A stretch of 64,000 bases of DNA from Pristionchus mayeri (taxonomy: Eukaryota > Nematoda > Chromadorea > Rhabditida > Neodiplogasteridae). The position numbers were made by a program, and so were the translations under genes. Location: NCBI GenBank assembly GCA_036245805.1, contig BTRK01000006.1, positions 3,699,613 to 3,763,612 of the forward strand, read 5' to 3'. The notes beneath the pieces were generated by a model. The model saw only the letters and a program-made list of their open reading frames with translations. It was not told where the DNA came from and made no database searches. Positions 35,197 to 46,200 of the stretch are shown piece by piece. How positions within the stretch are numbered: position 1 is the first letter of the stretch; every line of letters starts with the position of its first letter.

Positions 35197-38100
35197 AGTT
35201 AATTTTGAGCACTCCAAGGACGTCGGATTCAAGAAACTCAACTGATTCCTCGTCGCCCAGGGCTCGACGCTGCTGCACTCCGACACCTTAGGTGGGCAGG
35301 GATGGAAGCTGGGAACTGGGTATAGGCGAAGTCGAGGCCAAAACCGAGTGGGAAGGGGTGAACGATTGCATTTCCCTGCTGGGTAGGAGGGATTTTATAG
35401 ATTGCTTCAATGATTATCTTCTTCAGGTTTCTCCAACCATCACGTTCTGATTCGCAAGTACGGTCTCGACATGTGTCGTCGCTGCTTCCGTGAGCACTCC
35501 AAGGACGTCGGATTCAAGAAACTCAACTGATTCCTCGTCGCCGAGGTCTCGACGCTGCTGCACTCCGACACCTTAGGTGGGGAGGGATTGAAGCTGGGAA
35601 CTGGGTATAGACGGAGTCAAGGCCAAAACGGAGTGGGAAGGGGGTGAACGATTGCATTTCCCTGCTGGGTAGGGGGGATTTTATAGATTGCTTCAATGAT
35701 TATCTTCTTCAGGTTACTCCAACCATCACGTTCTGATTCGCAAGTACGGTCTCGACATGTGTCGTCGCTGCTTCCGTGAGCACTCCAAGGACGTCGGATT
35801 CAAGAAACTCAACTGATTCCTCGTCGCCGAGGTCTCGACGCTGCTGCACTCCGACACCTTAGGTGGGCAGGGATTGAAGCTGGGAACTGGATATAGGCGG
35901 AGTCGAGGCCAAAACCGAGTGGGAAGGGGGTGAATGATTGCATTTCCGTGCTGGGTACGAGGAATTTTAAAGATTGCTTCAATGATTATCTTCTTCAGGT
36001 TTCTCCAACCATCACGTTCTAATTCGCAAGTACGGTCTCGACATGTGTCGTCGCTGCTTCCATGAGCACACCAAGGACGTCGGATTCAAGAAACTCAACT
36101 GATTCCTTGTCGCCGAGGTCTCGACGCTGCTGCACTCTGACACCTTAGGTGGGGAGGGATTGAAGCTGGGAACTGGGTATAGGCGGAGTCGAGGCCAAAA
36201 CCGAGTGGGAAGGAGTGAACGATTGCATTTCCCTGCTGGGTAGGGGGGATTTTATAGATTGCTTCAATGATTATCTTCTTCAGGTTTCTCCAACCATCAC
36301 GTTCTGATTCGCAAGTACGGTCTCGACATGTGTCGTCGCTGCTTCCGTGAGCACACCAAGGACGTCGGATTCAAGAAACTCAACTGATTCCTCGTCGCCG
36401 AGGTCTCGACGCTGCTGTACTCCGACACCTTAGGTGGGGAGGGATTGAAGCTGGGAACTGGGTATAGGCGGAGTCGAGGCCAAAACCGAGTGGGATGGGG
36501 TGAACGATTGCATTTCCCTGCTGGGTAGGGGGGATTTCATAGATTGCTTCAATGATTATCTTCTTCAGGTTTCTCCAACCATCACGGTCTGAATCGCAAG
36601 TACGGTCTCGACATGTGTCGTCGCTGCTTCCGTGAGCACTCCAAGGACGTCGGATTCAAGAAACTCAACTGATTCCTCGTCGCCGAGATCTCGACGCTGC
36701 TGCACTCTAACACCTTAGGTGGGGAGGGATTGAAGCTGGGAACTGGGTATAGGCGGAGTCTTGGCCAAAACCGAGTGGGAAGGGGTGAACGATTGCATTT
36801 CCCTGCTGGGTAGGGGGGATTTCATAGATTGCTTCAATGATTATCTTCTTCAGGTTTCTCCAACCATCACGTTCTGATTCGCAAGTACGGTCTCGACATG
36901 TGTCGTCGCTGCTTCCGTGAGCACACCAAGGACGTCGGATTCAAGAAACTCAACTGATTCCTCGTCGCCGAGGTCTCGACGCTGCTGTACTCCGACACCT
37001 TAGGTGGGGAGGGATTGAAGCTGGGAACTGGGTATAGGCGGAGTCGAGGCCAAAACCGAGTGGGAAGGGGTGAACGATTGCATTTCCCTGCTGGGTAGGG
37101 GGGATTTCATAGATTGCTTCAATGATTATCTTCTTCAGGTTTCTCCAACCATCACGGTCTGAATCGCAAGTACGGTCTCGACATGTGTCGTCGCTGCTTC
37201 CGTGAGCACTCCAAGGACGTCGGATTCAAGAAACTCAACTGATTCCTCGTCGCCGAGATCTCGACGCTGCTGCACTCTAACACCTTAGGTGGGGAGGGAT
37301 TGAAGCTGGGAACTGGGTATAGGCGGAGTCTTGGCCAAAACCGAGTGGGAAGGGGTGAACGATTGCATTTCCCTGCTGGGTAGGGGGGATTTCATAGATT
37401 GCTTCAATGATTATCTTCTTCAGGTTTCTCCAACCATCACGTTCTGATTCGCAAGTACGGTCTCGACATGTGTCGTCGCTGCTTCCGTGAGCACACCAAG
37501 GACGCCGGATTCAAGAAACTCAACTGATTCCTCGTCGCCGAGGTCTCGACGCTGCTGTACTCCGACACCTTAGGTGGGCAGGGATTGAAGCTGGGAACTG
37601 GATATAGGCGGAGTCGAGGCCAAAACCGAGTAGGAAGGGGGTGAATGATTGCATTTCCGTGCTGGGTACGAGGAATTTTAAAGATTGCTTCAATGATTAT
37701 CTTCTTCAGGTTTCTCCAACCATCACGGTCTGAATCGCAAGTACGGTCTCGACATGTGTCGTCGCTGCTTCCGTGAACACTCCAAGGACGTCGGATTCAA
37801 GAAACTCAACTGATTCCTCGTCGCCGAGGTCTCGACGCTGCTGCACTCTGACACCTTAGGTGGGGAGGGATTGAAGCTGGGAACTGGGTATAGGCGGAGT
37901 CGAGGCCAAAACCGAGTGGGAAGGGGTGAACGATTGCATTTCCCTGCTGGGTAGGGGGGATTTCATAGATTGCTTCAATGATTATCTTCTTCAGGTTTCT
38001 CCAACCATCACGTTCTGATTCGCAAGTACGGTCTCGACATGTGTCGTCGCTGCTTCCGTGAGCACACCAAGGACGCCGGATTCAAGAAACTCAACTGATT

Positions 38101-39825
38101 CCTCGTCGCCGAGGTCTCGACGCTGCTGTACTCCGACACCTTAGGTGGGCAGGGATTGAAGCTGGGAACTGGATATAGGCGGAGTCGAGGCCAAAACCGA
38201 GTAGGAAGGGGGTGAATGATTGTATTTCCGTGCTGGGTACGAGGAATTTTAAAGATTGCTTCAATGATTATCTTCTTCAGGTTTCTCCAACCATCACGGT
38301 CTGAATCGCAAGTACGGTCTCGACATGTGTCGTCGCTGCTTCCGTGAGCACTCCAAGGACGTCGGATTCAAGAAACTCAACTGATTCCTCGTCGCCGAGG
38401 TCTCGACGCTGCTGCACTCTGACACCTTAGGTGGGGAGGGATTGAAGCTGGGAACTGGGTATAGGCGGAGTCGAGGCCAAAACCGAGTGGGAAGGGGTGA
38501 ACGATTGCATTTCCCTGCTGGGTAGGGGGGATTTCATAGATTGCTTCAATGATTATCTTCTTCAGGTTTCTCCAACCATCACGTTCTGATTCGCAAGTAC
38601 GGTCTCGACATGTGTCGTCGCTGCTTCCGTGAGCACTCCAAGGACGTCGGATTCAAGAAACTCAACTGATTCCTCGTCGCCGAGGTCTCGACGCTGCTGC
38701 ACTCTGACACCTTAGGTGGGGAGGGATTGAAGCTGGGAACTGGGTATAGGCGGAGTCGAGGCCAAAACCGAGTGGGAAGGGGTGAACGATTGCATTTCCC
38801 TGCTGGGTAGGGGGGATTTCATAGATTGCTTCAATGATTATCTTCTTCAGGTTTCTCCAACCATCACGTTCTGATTCGCAAGTACGGTCTCGACATGTGT
38901 CGTCGCTGCTTCCGTGAGCACACCAAGGACGTCGGATTCAAGAAACTCAACTGATTCCTCGTCGCCGAGGTCTCGACGCTGCTGTACTCCGACACCTTAG
39001 GTGGGGAGGGATTGAAGCTGGGAACTGGGTATAGGCGGAGTCGAGGCTAAAACCGAGTAGGAAGGGGGTGAATGATTGCATTTCCGTGCTGGGTACGAGG
39101 AATTTTAAAGATTGCTTCAATGATTATCTTCTTCAGGTTTCTCCAACCATCACGGTCTGAATCGCAAGTACGGTCTCGACATGTGTCGTCGCTGCTTCCG
39201 TGAGCACTCCAAGGACGTCGGATTCAAGAAACTCAACTGATTCCTCGTCGCCGAGGTCTCGACGCTGCTGCACTCTGACACCTTAGGTGGGGAGGGATTG
39301 AAGCTGGGAACTGGGTATAGGCGGAGTCGAGGCCAAAACCGAGTGGGAAGGGGTGAACGATTGCATTTCCCTGCTGGGTAGGGGGGATTTCATAGATTGC
39401 TTCAATGATTATCTTCTTCAGGTTTCTCCAACCATCACGTTCTGATTCGCAAGTACGGTCTCGACATGTGTCGTCGCTGCTTCCGTGAGCACTCCAAGGA
39501 CGTCGGATTCAAGAAACTCAACTGATTCCTCGTCGCCGAGGTCTCGACGCTGCTGCACTCTGACACCTTAGGTGGGGAGGGATTGAAGCTGGGAACTGGG
39601 TATAGGCGGAGTCGAGGCCAAAACCGAGTGGGAAGGGGTGAACGATTGCATTTCCCTGCTGGGTAGGGGGGATTTCATAGATTGCTTCAATGATTATCTT
39701 CTTCAGGTTTCTCCAACCATCACGTTCTGATTCGCAAGTACGGTCTCGACATGTGTCGTCGCTGCTTCCGTGAGCACTCCAAGGACGTCGGATTCAAGAA
39801 ATTCAACTAGTTCTTCGTCGCTGAG
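35197..39825 (+). repeat. tandem array of ribosomal protein S29 C-terminal exon, 285/286-bp unit
   Basis: Sixteen units start at 35427, 35713, 35999, 36284, 36569, 36854, 37139, 37424, 37710, 37995, 38281, 38566, 38851, 39137, 39422 and 39707, preceded by a partial unit at 35197. Each unit has a TTCTTCAG acceptor-like site, an open segment reading [14 protein letters not shown] then [19 protein letters not shown] and a stop, and about 180 bp of non-coding DNA. The CxxC pair and KKLN end are those of S29 (uS14), a zinc-binding protein of the small ribosomal subunit. Sequence variants recur every second unit (for instance 36569-36853 with 37139-37423, and the GACGCC variant at 37424 and 37995), so amplification went by ~570-bp dimers. 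No N-terminal exon lies before any unit, so most or all units cannot make full S29. Confidence 0.93.
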
Positions 39826-39923
39826 GTGTCTCTTTGATCTTTTAATTATTTTGTTCATATGACATGCATAATTTTTGGTTTTGGAGTAGACCTAATCTCC
39901 CACATTGCAGCACTGTTTCAACG

Positions 39924-40024
39924 GTGGGATTCGCCAACATCTGGTCCTCGCACCCCCGCAACTACGGACCCGGATCGCGCCCTTACCGCGTCTGCTCCAA
40001 CCACCATGGTCTGATCCGCCGAGG
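39924..40024 (+). pseudogene. relic of ribosomal protein S29 N-terminal exon
   Basis: After a CATTGCAG acceptor it reads GFANIWSSHPRNYGPGSRP then YRVCSNHHGLIRR, the start of S29. The initiator is GTG instead of ATG, and the first zinc cysteine (SRxCRVC) is changed to tyrosine. The frame runs out into unrelated sequence after GLIRR. It follows the exon array rather than preceding it, so gene order is also wrong. Clearly a broken copy. Confidence 0.82.
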
Positions 40025-40143
40025 TTTGAGAATTTGCATTGTCTTGTTCAAATGAAATGCTCCCTTGAGGCATCCGACAAGGGAATGGTTACCCAGAAAA
40101 TTATCGAATGCGAGCTATTGGACCTTGGTCTTGGCCGTCAAGG

Positions 40144-40670
40144 TGTACTGTAGGGGCAAGGAGCGGAGATGCGATCGATACTTGGCTATGCCGTCCTCTA
40201 GGCGTACTGTAGGGGCAAAGAGAGGATATTTGATCGATAACTGACTATGGCGTCCTCAAGATTACTGTAGTGGCAAGGAGCGGAGATGCGATCGATACTT
40301 GGCTATGCCGTCCTCTAGACGTACTGTAGGGGCAAGGAGAGGATATTTGATCGATTACTGACTATGCCGTCCTAAAGGTACTGTAGTTTCAAGGAGAGGA
40401 TATTTGATCGATACCTGATTATGCCGTCCTCAAGGTGTTCTGAAGGGATGACGAAAGGATATTGGATCGATACCTGATTATGCCGTCCCTAAGGTGTACT
40501 GTAGGCGTGACGAGAGGATATGGGATCGATACCTGATTATGCCGAGCTCAAGGTGTACTGTAGGGCAAGAGGGGAGATGTGATGGATAACTGATGATGCC
40601 GTCCTCAAAGTGTACTGTAAGGGGCAAGCATCATAAATGTGTTAGATAACTGGCTATACTGTTTTTGGAT
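40144..40670. repeat. ~58-bp minisatellite, nine units
   Basis: Units beginning GTACTGTAGGGGCAAGGAG or a variant start near 40144, 40204, 40260, 40321, 40378, 40434, 40493, 40552 and 40609. Each carries a GATCGATA word and TATGCCGTCCTC. The later units are more diverged. Confidence 0.85.
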
Positions 40671-41284
40671 TGGCATTAGCGATGGCAATTCGGCAAGAGC
40701 TCTCATCGTTTCGCATACTCTCTCTCTCTCCCAATCTGACCTACGCGAGAGCACAGTGGTAGAAGATATGCGTACGCTGTAGTGACGGAGGCTTGGAAGG
40801 AGTGCACCAGTATTGTCTGTTTCGTCCCGGAAAGACAAGGCCACGACAACCTGTGAATGAATTCGAAATGGCAATCGCACTTTGGCACCATGCCAAACGT
40901 GAGCACAATGGCTTCTAGCAGCAAGGCCCTCCCGGTTTTTGGATAGTGCCCATCACACTTCTTGCTATTTAGGGTACCAGTTTCTGTAAACCCTGCTGCC
41001 GTCTTTGAGGATGAATTAGTGAGCACCCTCCCGGATTTTGAAACTCAACAGCAATCCCTGCCCTTGGATGCTCCATGCTTGGGGCGTATATGGTGTGATG
41101 GTGGGACAAGGCATCACTTGGTGAAGGCAAAATAGGCTGACAATAGAGAGGAATGGCGGGTGGAAGGTGATGGGCACTAGTGATGGCAAAAATGCGCACG
41201 CTCTCCTCGTTTCCCACGCTCTCTCATACACAGAGTGCAACATGGGGATGGCGTGTTGGTTATAGGCCATGGCTGGAACTTGAC
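40671..41284. other. no gene seen; two partial CTCTC palindrome scraps
   Basis: Near 40690-40760 and 41185-41245 are half copies of the CGCACGCTCTCCTCGTTTC type sequence that forms full palindromes at 59303-59388. Open frames here are short and resemble nothing I know. Confidence 0.5.
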
Positions 41285-42530
41285 ATAGGCTGGTGAAAGC
41301 AATGCTTGTTTTTGCAATTTAGAAAGAACAGTTTACAATATTACTTTTGTAACAAAACGTAACCGAATCGATATTTTACTTCTTTACAGTATTCATGTAT
41401 TCGCTGCAGGACAGCAAACAGGACGAGCTGCACCTCCACTCCGGACGATCTTGCTAAGCTGAACGGAGGAGGAGGAGGCATGCATGAGGTACGGTAGTCT
41501 CATTTTTTTGCGTACTCTCTCACTCGTTAGTCAGAATGACTGATCAACTGTTACTGCTCCGTCTCTTCTCCATCTCCCGTTCCGTCGTCTTGGCCCTTCC
41601 TTCCTCTTGTCCGCCTTCTTTCATTCTTGTTGCTGTTATCGTTTCCTGTGGGTTTTGTCCTCGCACGAGCCTAAGTGCTCGTTAATTACTACGTGGGGAC
41701 AGTGCATGGAGAAGGGAAGGGGTGGTTTGGACGCTTCGTGGGGTTGGCGCATACTGGAGTAGATCCGGTCCCACAGTCGGCGGTTTGTTCAGGTAAGTAT
41801 TCCGCTACAGGGGAAGTGTCCGTGGCATTGCGCGTAGTTAGTTGAGTTGGGGCGTTGGAACACATTACAGTTGTGCACCTATATTTCGTGAATTTCGTGC
41901 TGCGCTGTTGGGCGGGTTAGTCGAAATTACTGAAATTACTGCGTTTCTGCAGTTCGGTGGCCATGATATCACATCTTTCCGAAATTCATAATTTTTACAC
42001 TGGTTACTGTACTATTCAGCGCAACATCATTTCTACGTTACCCATTTCCTACCTCTGAGGGATTGAGGGATCTTGAGGTTTACCACTGCTGCTTTACTGT
42101 AACTTATCGCGAGAAAGAGAGCATGGCTGTGTGCTGGCGCTAATTGTATCATGTTGGGGAGATCGTTCCCCCCTTACCCGTGTTTGTCAAAATGTCAGTC
42201 GGCACACACCCTCTTTCCAATCTTCATATGTGCCCGCAAATGCTGATACTGCTCCCACTGTCTTGCCGAGGTATTCCCCGTCTTCGTTTCGTGGATGCCT
42301 CCCCAAGCCTTTGCGAGCAGGTCGGCATCTATCTATCCCCCCACCACCCACTGTGCCGAGAGTGACATGGGATGAGATCACTTGACGTATTCATTTCTGC
42401 GTAAGATGTACCACATTATCATATTACTTTCAATCAAATGTGGGTGTAATCCGTCTATACGTCAGGGGATCGGTTCACTTCACGAGGTTATCGATAATCG
42501 TGAGTGGTCAAGGGCATCTGGGTATTACGA
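41285..42530. repeat. shuffled segmental duplicate of 2790-5116
   Basis: Composed of 41285-41555 (= 3508-3775), 41556-41790 (= about 4880-5116) and 41812-42530 (= 2790-3507), nearly identical in each block. The DGAT2-like exons are not included. Similarity ends at about 42530 where the two copies enter different sequence. Confidence 0.85.
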
Positions 42531-43027
42531 GCAACGAGAACAGACTGACAATTTGAAAATTAAACATTATGGATGCTTGGGAAAAGTGAGTGGTGAAGGA
42601 GGTTGGCGACATTACAAGCGAAGCAACCACATTATTATACAAATTTATTCCATCAAAATACAAGGTTATATTGAATATTAGTGCAAAATGCAATATTATT
42701 ACAATTCGTGAGTTTCTCTTCGTAACTGGACAGGAAATTAACAACGTGACAATATACAAATATATTCTTGACAAAGTCAATAGTCGATTAAATGAAGTCG
42801 ATTACTCAGAGCGCCGAGAGATACGAGCGATCGTTAGAGGACCACTGCAAATGAATTTAGTAATTATGATACAACGAAATAGAAAGGAATGCTGAGCTCG
42901 ATCAGAAGTAAATGAATCAAATATTTATTTTCTCGCTAGCACTAATGCTCCGTGCCCGCGCTCCCTACTTCATATCATATCAGTGGCATCAAATCACCGG
43001 GTCTACATAGCGAAATCACAAACCACA

Positions 43028-43173
43028 TTAGGGTTTCAATTTTCAGGTCATTCAGGCTCATTTTCCGGTATGTTTCAGGTGTGCTAAATAGCTCACGAGC
43101 TTATCAGATATCTAGAGCACCTGAAACATGCTCGAAAAAGACCCAAAATTACCTGAAAATGGAAACCCTAAAC
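43028..43173. repeat. foldback element flanked by an 18-bp direct repeat
   Basis: Arms start TTAGGGTTTCAATTTTCAGG and end CCTGAAAATGGAAACCCTAA; an inner hairpin pairs CATGTTTCAGGTG-like sequences. The word GGCATCAAATCACCGGGT is present on both sides (about 42986 and 43223), further out than a target duplication would be. Confidence 0.65.
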
Positions 43174-43258
43174 CACATTCAACAAGTTGTACCGTAAAGG
43201 CTCTACTGGGTACTATCGTGCGGCATCAAATCACCGGGTTACTAAACTGGTCACTCAC

Positions 43259-46200
43259 CTTGGCGTACGGGTTCTCCGTCTGCTGCAATTGCTGCGCCGC
43301 AGCCGCTCGCTTCTCGCGCATCCGCAACGCGTCGACCGCCTCGGAGACGGAACGCGGCTCGCGGCCATCCGCCACCACGCGGTGCCTGCAGTGGGAAATA
43401 ACCTTTGACCTCAACATTTTGAAAGATCTGTTTTTATTTCTACCGAGAAGGAAGCCGAAAATATTGTTTAAACTAAACATTGAACCAACTTGGGCAACAA
43501 GTGAAACACAAATCACCATTCGAAATGTTCTCCCAAATTAATTTCGAAGGAGTGGGAAAGGGCATTTTTTACAGGGGTTCCCCTTTTACCATTATTTCAA
43601 TAGTGTATTATTATCTAAGCTTCCAAAATATTCAAATATAAAGCAATATATGGGGTAGCTCACATGGTAGTCTCGTTGTTCAGCCCGAAGTCCGATAGTC
43701 GGCTGCTCTCCGGGCGATATCGAGAAAGAGAGATCTGAATATAGGAAATCGATAAGTGATGGGGTACTGTACGGTTTTATTCTGAAGATTTCACTAGCCG
43801 ATAAAGTAGTGGATTGATTACTGTAGTCCGGGAATACGGTAGGTACAAATCGATCGATATTCGCCTACCGAAGTGGAGCTGAGCGGCTCCATGCACGGCG
43901 GAAGAAGAGCGGAGAGAGCAACCTGTGAATATTGATTTTAAAAATATTTAATTATCGATTAAAGAAAATTAAGCAGGTGTTCTAATTAAAGTGCAGTCCA
44001 ATTTGTAATATGAACAAAACGTGAGCTACTTTCCCGCATCACGTGGAACTTTATAAAACACTAGGTGCAATTGTGTTTCACGATCAGTGTATATCAAAGG
44101 AATGGTGGATAAAGACAATCATTTGCTCATTTTACAGTTCAAATATTAACAACACCTAAAGATAGAGAACAGCGAAATCTTTATACTCTTCCTCACCTCT
44201 GCACTGAGTCTCTTTCCCTCGTTCGTCGATGAACTGAGGTCGTCCTTCCTCTCCTCCTCGATCGGAGGAAGGGTGCGCACCTCAACATCATCGTTAAGCA
44301 TCACTCGTGTTTCGGAATCCAATTCCCCCAGCATAAAATATGTGAATCCTTAAAAGATTTTGTTTTTAGACGGAAGATTTGCGTCTCACACATCTAGTAA
44401 AAGACCAATGAGGTTCAGAAAAAAAGTAATTTAGCAGAATGATTCAATTCTCAATTAAATACAAAATTCCCTCTCGTAAGCACCGCCAGCCAATCAAATG
44501 ATCTAAAAATTTCTTCAAAGTGATGTAACATGCAACTACAGTAACCCTAATCCCTCACTAACTCTTCATGACTTCTACCGTACTCCTCTAAGACGACGCC
44601 CACTCGCTCACCTCCAGATGCGAGTATCCTCCTCCCTGTTCGCTTCCGTCGACGAAGACACTTGCTGACGTCATCATATCATCCATTTCGGAAGAGTAGA
44701 AGGTCGTGCCGGATGACGTCATCGAGGTACCTGAAGGGAAGAGAGGAGATATCGATTGACGGTCCACGACTACTGTTAGAATTTGGAGGAAGGACTAGTC
44801 AAATATAATATTTCGTACTGATACCATTATTATCATTAGCGCATACAAAACTATCCATGAGCTATCATGGCTATGCACAACGCAAATCTCACTGGTCAAA
44901 TCCAAGCAAGATGGCTCGTGTTATGACATTCGTTATCAAGACTGTATCACACAACCTATATCTAAGGATATATGATCACTCTTAGAAACGCAAACTCACT
45001 GGCTCTCGTCCTCTCCTCTCTTCCCTCCCACTCCCTCTCCATCACAGTCAGATCGTCGCTCTCGGGAGTGATGGAAGACCGCCATGAGTCCTGGAATTAA
45101 TTTTAGATCATTTTGGTGATATTTATTTAAATAAATAGTGTAATTGGCTCCATTACCACGATTAGAACTCCCTCTGAATCTACGCATTAGTTGTTCAAGC
45201 ACTACTAAAAAAGGTCGAAACAAGTCAGCACAGTATCCAAATATTTAGGCTACAGTATCCCCAATCGATAGTAGTAGGTCAAATGACTCACAGCGTGTCC
45301 ATTGGCTGTCGTCAATTCGAGGTGCTTGATTCGATTCTCCAGAGAATGGATGTAGGAGAGGAGACGGTCGTTTACCAGACCTGAGAGAACGGGAGAGTTC
45401 ATAATATCAATATTCTATCGAAAAAACGTTAATAATCTTTTACAACATCAGTGGGAGACAAAGGAGACTGTGACCTAACTCGCAACCCACATCCTATGTT
45501 GGAGAAGTGAAACACAAAATATTAGAGTTGAGAAAATTTCAAAATCACCAGCTCTCCGATTACCAAAAAATATTTACTTTTTAATGCTCAATGCAACCAA
45601 CTCAAAACTGATTTTTCACAATTTCTTCTGCATTTTCCCACGAACTGAAATCTAAAAGTGGACAGATCCAAAATATTTTGACAGTAAAAAAATTTGCAAA
45701 AAATGATCCATCCCCACCTCTCCGAAGTGTTACCCACTAATTGAAACCTAAAATTTCATGGTCCTTGAAAATTCAAAATTACGTGTTTTCACTAAACATG
45801 AGCACTTCTCCTTCTATCTCACACTATACCATCGTGATTTCTCCTCACTACCGTATCCTTCTACTAACCTTCGGTCTTCTCCTCTGCTCCTCCCTTCTCT
45901 CTCTCCTCTCCCAGCAGATATATCCTCCTGAGCGAGTCCTCCTTCTGCAGGCAGTAGCCACTGCAAGCCATACAAATAGCTAATTTTCATTTTTACTCTT
46001 AATTTACCAGCAAAAATCAATACATTTCAGAAAAGTTGTATATTTATCGTTATTCTCACTGACCCTCTCTCCTCTCCTCCCTCTCTTCCCTCGAGTGAGT
46101 GATCGGATGAGCCGCAGCCTGTAAGTTAAAACGCTGTCTCCGTTAAAACGTCAGATTTTGGAGGCAAAGTGGCACATTCGAAAGAGCATCAAAAGTCATG

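Noticed and set aside
35197..39825. CRISPR-like or centromeric satellite array
   Set aside because: Units are long, nearly identical throughout with no variable spacers, and carry a recognisable ribosomal-protein coding segment.
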